64,000 bases of DNA from PALG01 sp964495885 (GCA_964495885.1 CAZBWO010000013.1:1-64000); one strand, 5' to 3'. Shown: positions 18,901 to 29,300, numbered from the stretch's first letter. The notes: generated by a model not told the origin, from the letters alone. Made by a program: numbers and translations.

Positions 18901-20841
18901 ACAAAGAATATCTGTAATGTCATCAATTGAAATAACTGCATCACAATCATTAAAACAATCTATAGCAACACTTTGTTCTAAAACGCAGTCATTCGCATCA
19001 GTAATGGTAACGGTATGCGTACCTACAGGCAAGTTAATTGCAGTTTGTGTTGTTTGGTTGCCAGCACTTGCTCCCCACTGGTATGTATATGGAGCAGTTC
19101 CTCCGGAAGGAGTTGCAGTAGCTTCTCCATTTGTACAAAGACCCGAAACCGTAGCATTTACCTTTGTGATTTGAATGCTAATAGGCTCTGGCTGCGTTAT
19201 TGTTAAACCATTTATAAAAGAGTAGTTACAACCCGAAGCGTCTGTAATAGTAACATTATAGCTACCTGCAGGCACATTGGTTAAATCTTCGGTAGTTGCA
19301 CCATTACTCCAAACGAAAGTATATGGTGGTGTTCCACCAGTGACGGTAAGATCAATATTTCCGGTACTATCCCCGTTACATTCCACATTCTCAATAACTG
19401 CTGTAGCTTCAGGATCTCCTGGAATATCCAAACTTGCATTATCTGAAACTGGATCAAGTGTACAACCACTTCCGTAAGTTCCTGTATAGGTAAGAATAGC
19501 TTCAAAGTTACCTGCCAAAGAACCTCCAGTATAGTTAAATGTACCAGAGAGCTGGTTGGCAGTGCCCACGAGGGAGCCATCCAGATAGAATTCCCAAGAA
19601 AAGCTATCAGATAGGGATCCACATCCTCCTTGATTTACCGTTCCTGTATAATCAATTAAATTAGTACACCCTTGTCTCTCAATAGACGCCATAATATCTG
19701 GGCAGGGCACACATATTTCTGGTTCGTCAAAAACTTCCGAAGCTATTTGACAATTAGCGTTTTCATAATTAATAACCGTTATACCCGTCTCCCCAACACC
19801 ACAAACATCTGGTGAGCCCGCAGAAATAGAGTATTCTAAGGTAATCGTTTCATTCCCAACTTCATTTACAAACCAACTAATTAATTGTCCACTTATAGAA
19901 GTTGTCCCTTTACTAGGGTTTAAAGAACCCGAGATAATATCAAACCCATCTGCAATTACATCACTTACGAGCGCTTGACCAGGAAGTTGTCTAGCTGCAA
20001 ATGAAAGTTGCCCTAGAATATCCAAGTAAATATCTGATAAATCTGCACCTGTTTCCGTAGTAAACAATCCGGCATTTTGAATAGCATTGATGGTGTTGGT
20101 TGCAATGGTTTGTTGACTTCCTGAAATAGCTCCAAAAAGACCGATGCTGTAAACACTTTGTTCATAAACCTCTCCTCCTACCGTCGTAGTTTGTGCATTA
20201 ACTCCTGCTGCAATAGCATTTTGCTGGCAGATTGTATTTGCTTGATTGTCACTACATGAATTTCCGTTATTGTCCCTGTTGGTCACGCCATCTGTTAACA
20301 AAACAATGCTTCTTTGAGTACTGCAATCAAACGTACCGTTATTAATCAATTCATTGTCTGCTACCACTAATCCACTTTGAATGTTTGTGAATCCTCCAGT
20401 AGTAATTGAATTAATTGCCGCAATAACTGAAGCTTGTCCACTACTAGATGTTAGTCCAATATCTAATGAAGCACTGCTTGAATAACTTACAATGGCCACC
20501 CTATTTAATCCCGTAGGATTATTGGTTGGGTCAAAAAGATTCTGCACAAATTCTATAGCTGCGTCTTGTGCATAGTCAATGGGTTCTGGATTTGGACCGT
20601 CATCCATACTTCCAGACCTATCGATAATTAAGACCACTTCTTGTGGTTGCGGAGGCGGGTTTCCCACAATCTCCAAGGTAACATCAAATTGATTACATAC
20701 AGTTGCACTAGGAACCGCTACTTTGGAAATTGTAATGTCTTGAGCAAAAAGTGCGAGGGAAGGGATGGTTAGTGCGATAATAAAAACCGCTTTAGAAAAA
20801 ATGTCCCTTAAATTTTCTTGAATGCGTAAAAAATGTTTCAT
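12942..20841 (-). CDS. Giant T9SS-exported repeat adhesin, N-terminal part (SprB-like; partial at assembly gap)
   Basis: About 2,633 residues from the ATG at 20841 to the gap; with the other half about 3,354 residues. Signal peptide ends near LFAQ34. A von Willebrand factor A domain spans about 68-290 with a MIDAS-type D74-x-S76-x-S78. Seven SprB repeats occupy about 470-1025 (GGTPPYTFVWSNGATTEDL..GxYxVTITDAxGC pattern). Twelve cadherin/Ig-like tandem-95-type domains occupy about 1028-2215, each with xNVLxND..GDT and YTYxPxxxxxGxDxFxYxI. DUF11/DUF7507-like repeats then run into the gap. The plan is that of a cell-surface filamentous adhesin of the SprB/gliding class, secreted by the T9SS with the PorP/SprF and PorE-like partners downstream. 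Ligand unknown. Base composition changes sharply between repeats. Confidence 0.92.
14180..17760 (-). repeat. Twelve-domain tandem array ordered as four A-B-C triplets
   Basis: The domain starts read in transcription order alternate among three subtypes: A (AIDDINDTFVNxP), B (ANADTNTTEVDTPVSGNVLVND) and C (ANDDAY..). The order A-B-C occurs four times. The triplet period is about 894 nt (298 codons): for example a 35-nt stretch at 14615-14649 recurs exactly at 15509-15543. Confidence 0.9.
17760..19440 (-). repeat. Seven SprB repeats within the adhesin
   Basis: Seven copies of a 65-80-residue unit with the core GGTxPYTxxWSxGxxTxxxxxLxAGTYxVTVTDANGC. The first, fourth and sixth keep the WSNGATTEDL or WSPGGETTQTI core best; the last lacks the Trp. 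The unit matches the repeat named after SprB of Flavobacterium johnsoniae. Confidence 0.88.
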
Positions 20842-20883
20842 AAAATGAGTTTTAGGTAAGAACCTATATTTTTTTGCCTTCGC

Positions 20884-21369
20884 TTATTGTTCTGAAGGAT
20901 CTGGTAGATATACACTTAAAATAGTTGAAGCTGCTTCTTGACATTTCTGGGTATTAGCCAAAATCTTAATACAACTCCATTTATCATAGTCCTTACTAGA
21001 AGGAGCATTTACCAACACTTGAAATTGATACGTTTGCCCAGGCATTACATTTACTTCACCGCCAATGGTTTTTCTGGAATTGGCTTCTACAAGGGAAGTG
21101 CTTAGTACTACATTAGGCGAAGATGTTCGCAAAGTCTTATTGGCGCAGGACACCTCCATAAATTCAGTGGAAATTGAGTACCTTTGCGTACTAGCAGATT
21201 GATTGGTTAACTCCATCATAAAGATAGCTCCATCCTCATCGGCAGATTGAAAACTTCTATCCTTCTCAACCTTAAGTAAGGTATTACAATTTTGTGAAAG
21301 TAAGTTTGCCGAAGAAAAAGCAAAAATGAAAAGTAAAAGTGTTGCAAATCGCAATGACTTCTTATACAT
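20884..21369 (-). CDS. Small secreted protein upstream of the adhesin, function unknown
   Basis: A 161-residue protein with a clear signal peptide (cleavage near LLSQ26). The mature part is beta-rich with five cysteines and reads like a single Ig/Fn3-like sandwich (IFMMELTNQSASTQRYSIS..., GGEVNVMPGQTYQFQVLV). I recognise no named family. Its stop lies 42 nt from the adhesin ATG on the same strand with no terminator between, so it is probably the first gene of the adhesin-porP-ompA operon. A role as a periplasmic or surface accessory of the adhesin is inferred from position only. Confidence 0.75.
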   Translation of the reverse strand: MYKKSLRFATLLLFIFAFSSANLLSQNCNTLLKVEKDRSFQSADEDGAIFMMELTNQSASTQRYSISTEFMEVSCANKTLRTSSPNVVLSTSLVEANSRKTIGGEVNVMPGQTYQFQVLVNAPSSKDYDKWSCIKILANTQKCQEAASTILSVYLPDPSEQ

Positions 21370-21424
21370 GATTATTTGGTTTTAGTTGTCTAAAAGGAAA
21401 TCGCCCCAACTGCAATTTCATATC

Positions 21425-21432
21425 CAAATATA
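21425..21432 (-). promoter_or_regulatory. Candidate -7 box (TATATTTG) for the adhesin operon
   Basis: Exact TAnnTTTG match on the minus strand, 56 nt from the ATG of the first gene (21369), giving a leader of about 50 nt. No -33 TTTG at ideal spacing is seen. Confidence 0.45.
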
Positions 21433-21719
21433 CGTAGGAAAAAACCTATTGGATTAGGAAAAAAAGAACTATTAGTCAAACAGTAAAAAAAACTCGTTGA
21501 ACTACATAAATTAGCTTAAATTCAATAAAAATAATGTAGGAAAAAATATAAGTATTTACACGTATATCCCTCATTTTATTAGTACTTACAAAAGTATAAA
21601 CTGTCAGAATAAACAAAAATGCACTAACTAAAAAACAAAGCATAAAATCCTTATAAAAATCATATTCCAATTATAAATTAGACTTTATTTATCTTGAATT
21701 AATAGGCGTTACTAATTTT

Positions 21720-21748
21720 TTTGCTTCTTGAAAACTATTTTATCTTTG
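21720..21748 (+). promoter_or_regulatory. Promoter of prfC (-33 TTTG, -7 TATCTTTG)
   Basis: TTTG at 21720-21723 and TATCTTTG at 21741-21748 are 17 nt apart, within the range of the Bacteroidota housekeeping promoter (TTTG, 17-23 nt, TAnnTTTG). The start codon at 21769 leaves a leader of about 15 nt. Confidence 0.65.
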
Positions 21749-21768
21749 CGACCTGAAAAATTGCAAAA

Positions 21769-23358
21769 ATGGCTATTCAAAAAGAAATTGACCGCAGAAA
21801 GACTTTTGGTATTATCTCACATCCAGATGCCGGGAAAACTACGCTTACTGAAAAACTCTTACTATTTGGCGGGGCTATCCAAGAAGCCGGTGCAGTAAAA
21901 AGCAATAAAATTAAGAAAGGAGCCACTAGTGATTTTATGGAAATTGAACGCCAAAGAGGAATCTCTGTGGCTACTTCGGTTTTGGCATTTGAATATCAAA
22001 ACAAGAAAATTAATATTCTTGATACTCCGGGGCACAAGGATTTTGCTGAAGATACTTTTAGAACCCTTACAGCTGTAGATAGTGTGATTGTGGTGATTGA
22101 TGTTGCCAAAGGGGTGGAAGAACAAACTGAAAAATTGGTGGAAGTCTGCAGAATGAGAAATATCCCCATGATTGTGTTTATTAATAAACTAGATCGTGAG
22201 GGGAAGGATGCTTTTGAATTGTTAGATGAAATAGAACAAAAACTACATCTTAGGGTAACACCACTCTCCTTCCCTATTGGAATGGGTTATGATTTCAAAG
22301 GAATTTATAACATTTGGGAGAAAAATGTAAACTTGTTTAGTGGAGACTCCCGAAAAAATATAGAAGAAACGATAGAAATTAAGGATCTTGAATCTTCAGA
22401 ACTTGATACACTTATTGGTGACAAAGCGGCCAAAACACTTCGGGAAGAATTAGAACTGGTATATGAAGTTTATCCAGACTTCAGCAGGGAAGAATATCTT
22501 GAAGGAAAATTACAACCTGTATTTTTTGGTTCGGCACTCAATAACTTTGGTGTACGGGAATTATTGGATTGCTTCATTGATATTGCCCCTAAACCAAGGC
22601 CCAAAGAAAGTGACACCAGATTGGTTAAACCAGAAGAAAAAGACTTTTCGGGTTTTGTCTTTAAAATTCATGCCAATATGGATCCGAAGCACCGTGACCG
22701 ACTTGCCTTTGTTAAGATTGTTTCTGGCATATTTGAACGTAATACTCCCTATCTGCATGTTAGAAACGGGAAAAAAATGAAGTTTTCAAGCCCCAATGCT
22801 TTCTTTGCCGAAAAAAAGGAAATTGTAGACATCTCCTATCCTGGTGATATTGTTGGATTACATGATACCGGAAACTTTAAAATTGGGGATACCCTAACCG
22901 AAGGCGAAGTAATGCAATATAAGGGAATCCCTAGTTTTTCCCCAGAACATTTTAAGTACATCAACAACGCAGATCCCATGAAAAGCAAACAGCTGGAAAA
23001 GGGAATTGACCAATTAATGGACGAAGGGGTTGCGCAATTGTTTACCTTGGAATTAAATGGCCGAAAAGTAATTGGAACAGTAGGAGCTCTTCAGTTTGAG
23101 GTAATACAATACCGGTTAGAGCATGAATATGGAGCCAAATGCTCATACGAATCCCTAAATGTGCACAAAGCCTGCTGGGTAGATCCTAGAGACCCCAATA
23201 GTGTTGAATTTTTAGAATTCAAACGAGTGAAGGCTAAATTTTTGGCAAAAGATAAAAGAGGGCAATTAGTCTTTTTTGCAGATTCGGCATTTACTTTACA
23301 AATGACCCAACAAAAATTTCCAACTATTCATTTTCACTTTGTTAGTGAATATGAATAA
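21769..23358 (+). CDS. prfC: Peptide chain release factor 3
   Basis: A 529-residue translational GTPase that recycles release factors RF1/RF2 after termination. GTPase motifs: G1 HPDAGKTT (18-25), switch region ending RQRGISV, G3 DTPGH (85-89), G4 NKLD (139-142). Domain II carries KPRPKESDTR and GFVFKIHANMDPKHRDR, and domain III the SYESL..ACW signature, which distinguishes RF3 from EF-G and from tetracycline-resistance ribosomal-protection proteins. Length is as usual for RF3 (about 530). Single gene with its own promoter, ending convergent to the secreted paralogue at 23393. Confidence 0.97.
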   Translation: MAIQKEIDRRKTFGIISHPDAGKTTLTEKLLLFGGAIQEAGAVKSNKIKKGATSDFMEIERQRGISVATSVLAFEYQNKKINILDTPGHKDFAEDTFRTLTAVDSVIVVIDVAKGVEEQTEKLVEVCRMRNIPMIVFINKLDREGKDAFELLDEIEQKLHLRVTPLSFPIGMGYDFKGIYNIWEKNVNLFSGDSRKNIEETIEIKDLESSELDTLIGDKAAKTLREELELVYEVYPDFSREEYLEGKLQPVFFGSALNNFGVRELLDCFIDIAPKPRPKESDTRLVKPEEKDFSGFVFKIHANMDPKHRDRLAFVKIVSGIFERNTPYLHVRNGKKMKFSSPNAFFAEKKEIVDISYPGDIVGLHDTGNFKIGDTLTEGEVMQYKGIPSFSPEHFKYINNADPMKSKQLEKGIDQLMDEGVAQLFTLELNGRKVIGTVGALQFEVIQYRLEHEYGAKCSYESLNVHKACWVDPRDPNSVEFLEFKRVKAKFLAKDKRGQLVFFADSAFTLQMTQQKFPTIHFHFVSEYE

Positions 23359-23392
23359 TTACTAAATGTAACAACCCCTAAAATTCACCATA

Positions 23393-24265
23393 TTAGTTTA
23401 TGTAGTAAATTCGAATTTGCAATTCATCATTGAATCTACCTAACCATAATTTTGCCGCACCACTTCCATTGGTATCCTCTACTTCCAACTTTACAGCAAA
23501 CATCGCAAGATAATCACCTGGGGGTAACTTTACGTAGTCTGATCCATTAGTACGGGAATTTAAAACACCCCGACGCGATTGTGAATTAGTATAATATTGT
23601 CCATTCAAAGCAACTAACCCTGCCCATTCATTACAATTACTTGGTGCAACTGGATCAATACACCATGGTCCACCGTTAATTGGATTTCCATCTGCATCAT
23701 TTACAACAGGAGTATTTGTAGGACGATATGGGGTTGGTCCGTTTAAATCATTAATGTCCATAAAATAAAGTCCCGTATGAATAACCCTAGATCTATTATC
23801 ATCTATTCTTTTTCGCTCATCATTAATCTCATTATAAATTGTCCATGAAACGGAATAATTCACTTCAACGATTGCAGTCTTGGTAAGGGTGAATACTTTG
23901 CTTGTCCAATCTATTGGTGAAGCTGTGGGTTTATAGCCAAATCCGTGACCTACTTGAATACAAATATTTTCTGGTGTTTCTTGATCTTCTAGGTAATTTG
24001 CAGAATCTATCAACAATTCAAGCCCGTCATCTGCATCACCTAAGACTAAATTCCCAAGAGAATTAACATATACTCTTGTCGTACTTTCCGAACCCAAATT
24101 ATTTGAATTATTAGCTTCATTTAAACCTTCAATACGAATATTTTTATCATTGCCAGCAATATGAAGTGTTTCCTGCGGATTGGTAGTATTGATACCTACT
24201 TGTGCTGAAGTATTCAATATCACGCCCAAACTTAGTATCACAATATGTATTGCACACCTAATCAT
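23393..24265 (-). CDS. Secreted paralogue 3 of 3, VGINTTNPQE family, function unknown
   Basis: A 290-residue secreted protein (signal peptide to about ALA-type NTSAQ). Directly after it comes VGINTTNPQETLHIAG, the short motif common at the mature N-terminus of Bacteroidota surface proteins related to tail-fibre modules. The C-terminal 170 residues are beta-rich with LNGQYYTNSQS, LPPGDYLAMFAV and a final LQIRIYYIN strand, a layout shared with the next two genes. It is third in transcription order and its ATG overlaps the preceding stop by 4 nt. I cannot assign a function; a jelly-roll-like C-terminal domain is suggested by strand pattern only. Confidence 0.75.
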   Translation of the reverse strand: MIRCAIHIVILSLGVILNTSAQVGINTTNPQETLHIAGNDKNIRIEGLNEANNSNNLGSESTTRVYVNSLGNLVLGDADDGLELLIDSANYLEDQETPENICIQVGHGFGYKPTASPIDWTSKVFTLTKTAIVEVNYSVSWTIYNEINDERKRIDDNRSRVIHTGLYFMDINDLNGPTPYRPTNTPVVNDADGNPINGGPWCIDPVAPSNCNEWAGLVALNGQYYTNSQSRRGVLNSRTNGSDYVKLPPGDYLAMFAVKLEVEDTNGSGAAKLWLGRFNDELQIRIYYIN

Positions 24266-25050
24266 TCGAATATTCTTATTTTTAAATAATCCTCTGCACC
24301 TCCAAAACCTACACTAGTGTAACTGCCCCCATCGTCTTTCACATTTCCAAAAAAGTGGAGAGCATGTGTTCCGGAAGGAATTTCGGTATAAGCCTGACCA
24401 TTAATATATGGGTGGCCAGCAATTCCACCACTTGCTGATTGATAATATACTCCGTTTAAACCATATACCTTTGACATTTCCGAAGGATCCAAACCATCAT
24501 TATTTAAATCAATGCAGAAATAAATCTTGATTCGTGTTGCTTCATTCTCTGTAGGCTCAGACCAGGGTGGAGCAATGAGCATATTACTTCCCCTAACGTA
24601 GGTAGTAATTCCATATCGGATTTCAAGTAATGCGTCCTTTGCAGATGTAAACACAACTGAACTACCAATCAATCCTGTCACCTCTACTATTCCGCCATCT
24701 GGGTTATTGATAACAGTACCGGTTTCATAGGGTGACCCATAACCATTAGGGTCATCTACAATGAAATTGGGAATATCGATAATAAAATTTAAAGGATTTA
24801 ATCCAGAATTTCCATTTCCGTAAAGGGAAATTACGCCATTACCATCTACAAATGCTGGGACTAATTTTATACCGTTATTAAGAGTTGGGCTGTTTATGGC
24901 GTCTAAACTTTCAATCCGAATAGTTGATGACGCACCTGCTATATGTAACTCTTGTAAAGGGTCTAAAGTACCAATACCTATTTGGCCAAACAAGAGAGAG
25001 GAAGTTAAAAAGGAACCTAATATGTATAATAATCTAAACAAAATAATCAA
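24262..25050 (-). CDS. Secreted paralogue 2 of 3, VGINTTNPQE family, function unknown
   Basis: A 262-residue secreted protein with a signal peptide ending near SSLLFGQ. The mature start IGIGTLDPLQELHIAG is the family motif, and SSTIRIESLDAIN matches the equivalent segment of its neighbours (IRIEGLNEAN, IMVESLNAVN). The C-terminal part has LNGVYYQSASGG, IPSGTHALHFFG and ends LKIRIFE. It starts 3 nt after the stop of paralogue 1 and overlaps paralogue 3 by 4 nt. No enzymatic motif is visible. Sequence identity with its neighbours is low outside the motif blocks, so the duplications are old. Confidence 0.75.
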   Translation of the reverse strand: MIILFRLLYILGSFLTSSLLFGQIGIGTLDPLQELHIAGASSTIRIESLDAINSPTLNNGIKLVPAFVDGNGVISLYGNGNSGLNPLNFIIDIPNFIVDDPNGYGSPYETGTVINNPDGGIVEVTGLIGSSVVFTSAKDALLEIRYGITTYVRGSNMLIAPPWSEPTENEATRIKIYFCIDLNNDGLDPSEMSKVYGLNGVYYQSASGGIAGHPYINGQAYTEIPSGTHALHFFGNVKDDGGSYTSVGFGGAEDYLKIRIFE

Positions 25051-25053
25051 AAG

Positions 25054-25821
25054 TTAATGTAGCCTGAAAAAAAGAAAATCATTGTCTGTAGCAAATTCCA
25101 CGTATGTAGGTTCAGAATCATAAGCTCCATAGGAACTGTTCCATGATTCTGCTAATCCTATTAATTTAATGGTATAAACAGTAGGGCTTGTCGCATCAAA
25201 TCTAATGTAGGTGGTATGCCCATTATAGAATGGTCCTGTAACACTGTTACCGGAGCCACTTGAATAGGTCCGTCCTGTAAGTCCATATTTTCTATCAGAT
25301 ATTCCATCACTCGCATCAGGATCTGGGCTAACTTCAATCCAATTAGCTACTTGTCTGGCCAAGGTGTCACTAATCTTTTCATACAGGTTGTTTTTATAAA
25401 TATGATGGCTAATATTAAACTTTGCCTCAAGAATGGTAGGCCTATCTATAGTTATAGTATAAGTCTTAATGATGGTTGTAGTTTGTCCCTTGAAGGTACT
25501 ATCTGTAACAGTAGCAGCATTTGTGGGCAAAATAGTATCGTCTAAAGCATCAATTGCTCCAGTATTTAAATACGTTTCTAATTTTAAAGTAAGATCCCCA
25601 TTATGATCAACGTATAATGGATATGTATTATTGGTCATGTCTCCATCATTATCAGAGTCACCACCATTATTGGTATTATTGACGGCATTTAGGCTTTCAA
25701 CCATAATACTTCCCGTAGGGGTAGCAATATGTAATGCTTCTTGCGGATTAGTAGTATTAATGCCTACCTGCGCTGAAAGTGGTGTAAGAATTAAAAGGAA
25801 TATAAAAAAAAATCTCCCCAT
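25054..25821 (-). CDS. Secreted paralogue 1 of 3, VGINTTNPQE family, function unknown
   Basis: A 255-residue secreted protein, first of three tandem paralogues. The signal peptide is short (about 17 residues, ending LSAQ) and is followed at once by VGINTTNPQEALHI. An Asn/Asp-rich linker (NNTNNGGDSDNDGDMTNN) separates the motif from the C-terminal beta-rich domain, which has YGLTGRTYSSGSG, FYNGHTTYIRF and ends in FLFFRLH, the same plan as its neighbours. A TATTTTTG box at 25873-25880 on the minus strand would serve the three genes as one operon. No function can be given. Confidence 0.75.
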   Translation of the reverse strand: MGRFFFIFLLILTPLSAQVGINTTNPQEALHIATPTGSIMVESLNAVNNTNNGGDSDNDGDMTNNTYPLYVDHNGDLTLKLETYLNTGAIDALDDTILPTNAATVTDSTFKGQTTTIIKTYTITIDRPTILEAKFNISHHIYKNNLYEKISDTLARQVANWIEVSPDPDASDGISDRKYGLTGRTYSSGSGNSVTGPFYNGHTTYIRFDATSPTVYTIKLIGLAESWNSSYGAYDSEPTYVEFATDNDFLFFRLH

Positions 25822-26003
25822 GGCCCCATTTTTTGGAGCATTAGATAGGAAAAATCAGAGTAGAAACGAAGGCAAAAATATTTAAAAGTCTACATTAAAG
25901 TAGAGTTTATAAGTATTTTCTTACGTAAACATATGAAAGCTTTTAGTAATAACCAAAACAAACCAAAATTTTAACAATTTATTATTCAGTTAGTTACACA
26001 AAG

Positions 26004-26321
26004 CTAAGCTTCTCCTGTAGGCCCAAAATTAATAGGAATAGAAGGAGCTTGTTGTTCTGTGATTTCCCCATGTGCAGATTCAAACCTTGCAATATTATCC
26101 TGTAAAGCTCTTGATAATCGCTTCGCATGTTGCGGCGTTAGAATAATACGTGATTTCACTTTGCTTTTGGGAACTCCAGGCATAATAGTTATAAAGTCAA
26201 CTACAAATTCACTTTGCGAATGGTTAATTATCGCCAAATTACTATAGATCCCCTGTGCTACATTTTCATCTAATTCAATATTGATCTGTCCTTTTTGAGG
26301 TTGTTTTTTATTTTCGGCCAT
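26004..26321 (-). CDS. DUF3467 domain protein
   Basis: A 105-residue protein that matches DUF3467: a polar N-terminus, then INIELDENVAQGIYSNLAIINHSQSEFVVDF and the block KVKSRIILTPQHAKRLSRAL. These are cytoplasmic proteins of unknown function common in Bacteroidota. It lies 65 nt downstream of rpoC behind a strong terminator hairpin. That placement next to rpoC recurs in relatives as I recall, but I cannot confirm it here. It may be expressed by read-through or its own weak promoter. Confidence 0.88.
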   Translation of the reverse strand: MAENKKQPQKGQINIELDENVAQGIYSNLAIINHSQSEFVVDFITIMPGVPKSKVKSRIILTPQHAKRLSRALQDNIARFESAHGEITEQQAPSIPINFGPTGEA

Positions 26322-26344
26322 AATGTATTTTGCAATAAGATTAT

Positions 26345-26379
26345 TCTAAAAAAACTTGCGCTCCATTCGGAGCGCAAGT
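26345..26379 (-). terminator. Intrinsic terminator of the rpoBC operon
   Basis: An 11-bp perfect stem (26354-26364 with 26369-26379, loop of 4) followed on the minus strand by at least seven U. It starts 8 nt after the rpoC stop codon and would end the ribosomal-protein/RNA polymerase transcript. Confidence 0.92.
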
Positions 26380-26386
26380 GTTCATA

Positions 26387-29300
26387 TTAATTATAATTTA
26401 CTTCTTCTTTTGCTTTCGTCATTTCCTCCAGCTCTTCTTTGGATCCAACGATAATACTATCATATCGTCGCATACCAGTTCCAGCAGGAATCTTATGACC
26501 TACAATAACATTTTCTTTCAATCCTTCCAACTCATCTACTTTTCCATTTACAGCAGCTTCGTTCAACACTTTGGTTGTTTCCTGGAAGGAAGCAGCAGAA
26601 ATAAATGATTTTGTTTGAAGTGAAGCTCGAGTAATTCCTTGTAGAACCGGTGTAGCAGTTGCAGGAACTGCATCCCTTGCTTCCACTAGGGCTTTATCTT
26701 CTCTTCGAAGTAGGGAGTTTTCATCGCGAAGATCTCTTGATGAAATGATTTGCCCTTCTTTAAGATTTTCAGAATCTCCTTTATTCTCTACTACCTTCAT
26801 TCCGAAAATTTTATCATTTTCTTCAATGAAATCGTATTTATGAACCAGTTGGTTTTCCAAGAACAAAGTATCTCCTGGATCTACAATACGAACTTTACGC
26901 ATCATTTGACGTACCACCACTTCAAAATGTTTGTCGTTGATCTTCACACCTTGCAATCGGTATACCTCCTGAACTTCATTCACTAAATACTGCTGAACCG
27001 CAGAAGGGCCTTTAATGTTAAGGATATCATTTGGTGTTATAGATCCATCAGAAAGTGGCATCCCTGCTCTTACATAATCATTCTCCTGAACCAAAATCTG
27101 GTTGGAAAGTTTCACAAGGTATTTTGTGACTTCACCTAATTTAGACTCTACAATGATTTCACGGTTACCTCGTTTGATTTTTCCGAAGGAAACAACTCCA
27201 TCAATTTCACTTACCACTGCAGGGTTGGATGGGTTACGGGCTTCGAAAAGCTCTGTCACCCTTGGAAGACCTCCAGTAATATCCCCTGCCTTGGCAGACT
27301 TACGTGGAATTTTTACCAAGATTTTACCAATCTTAATTTTATCCCCATCATCTACCATCAAGTGAGCCCCCACAGGAAGGTTATAAGACCTAATTACTTC
27401 GTCTTTAGCTCCTAGAATATGAAGGGTTGGGATTTTTTTCTTATCACGGGATTCCGAGATTACTTTTTCCTGGAAACCGGTCTGTTCATCAATTTCTACT
27501 TGATATGTAATTCCCTGCTCGATATTCTCATATTTGATCTTACCGGCAAATTCAGAGATAATTACCCCGTTATAAGGATCCCACTGGCAAATTACATCAC
27601 CTTTTTTAACCTTCTTACCATCTTTAACAAATAAAGTAGATCCATAAGGGATATTATTATTACTTAGCGTAATACCTGTTTCTTCATCTACTAACTTGGC
27701 TTCTGAAGTTCTGGAAATTACAATATCTACTGCTTTTCCTTCGGCATCTTCTCCTTTTACGATTTTCAAATCCTCAATTTCCAACTTGGCATCAAACTTG
27801 GCAACCAATTTGTTCTCTTCGGAAATGTTCCCCGCAATACCTCCTACGTGGAAGGTACGAAGTGTTAACTGTGTACCTGGTTCTCCAATAGATTGTGCGG
27901 CAACTACACCAACAGCTTCACCAATCTGTACCTTTTTGTTAGTTGCTAAATTACGACCATAACATTGTGCACAAATTCCTTTTTTAGCTTCACAAGTAAG
28001 TGCAGAACGCACCTCAATTGACTCTAATGGAGATGCATCAATTTTATCGGCAATGGCATCAGAAATATGTTGTCCGGCTTCTACCAAGAGTTCTTTCGTC
28101 AATGGGTCATACACATCGTTTAAGGAAGTTCTACCTTTGATTCTTTCAGAAAGGCTTTCCACCACTTCTTCATTTTTCTTCAAAGGAGAAACTTCAATTC
28201 CGCGCAGCGTACCACAATCTTCAGAATTGATAATTACATCTTGGGAAACATCTACCAATCTACGTGTTAGGTATCCAGCATCAGCAGTTTTCAATGCCGT
28301 ATCGGCCAAACCTTTACGGGCACCGTGCGTAGAAATAAAGTATTCCAAAATAGATAATCCTTCCTTAAAGTTGGAAAGGATAGGGTTTTCAATAATTTCC
28401 CCACCACCAGAGTTTGATTTTTTAGGCTTTGCCATCAAACCACGCATACCGGTTAACTGACGAATCTGTTCTTTAGATCCCCTTGCTCCAGAATCCAACA
28501 TCATATACACAGAGTTGAACCCTTGTTGATCTTCCCGAATACGCTTCATCGAAAGTTCTGTCAATTCGGCATTCGTGGCAGTCCAGATATCAATTACCTG
28601 GTTATAACGCTCATTGTTGGTAATCAATCCCATGTTATAGTTGGCAATGATTCCATCAACTTGCTCATTGGCACTATCAATCATTTGTTGTTTTTCAGCA
28701 GGGATAATGATATCACCTAAACTGAAGGACAATCCACCTTCAAATGCAAACTTATATCCTAGGGACTTGATTTCATCTAAGAAATCGGCAGTTTCCGGAA
28801 CGGAAGTTTTCACCAAAATATTTCCAATGATATCTCTCAAGGATTTTTTGGTCAATACTTCGTTGATATAACCGGCTCTTTCTGGAACACTATCATTAAA
28901 GATCACTCTACCTACCGTAGTAGTAATGATTTTATTTTCTAGTTCACCATTTTCATTAAGGTCTTTCACCCTAACTTTAATTTCGGCATTTAAGGCTACC
29001 TTCTCTTCATTGAATGCAATAAAAACTTCCTCTGGGGAATAGAAAGTTAACCCTTCTCCTTTTACTGTATTCTCTTTGGTAGACTTACGAAGCTTCGTTA
29101 AATAGTAAAGTCCCAATACCATGTCCTGTGAAGGTACGGCAATTGGAGAACCATTTGCTGGGTTCAAAATATTGTGTGAGGCCAACATTAGTAATTGTGC
29201 TTCCAAAATTGCTTCTGGGCCTAACGGTAAGTGAACTGCCATCTGGTCACCGTCAAAGTCGGCGTTGAAAGCCGTACACACCAATGGGTGCAATTGAATA

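Larger units (their letters stand above)
21370..21768. other. Divergent intergenic region (399 nt)
   Basis: AT-rich DNA between the minus-strand adhesin operon and plus-strand prfC. It holds candidate promoters for both (21425-21432 minus; 21720-21748 plus). A 64-codon minus-strand open frame (21476-21670) encodes a hydrophobic peptide rich in Phe/Tyr/Ile that AT-rich DNA gives by chance; I do not call it a gene. Confidence 0.7.

Noticed and set aside
12785..20841. Many plus-strand open frames inside the adhesin region
   Set aside because: They are antisense shadows of the repetitive minus-strand gene; they show low-complexity Cys/Trp/Ile-rich translations, repeat with the adhesin period, and have no start signals.
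21476..21670. 64-codon minus-strand frame in the adhesin-prfC intergenic region
   Set aside because: Hydrophobic, AT-driven composition, no promoter or ribosome-binding context, and no recognisable relatives.
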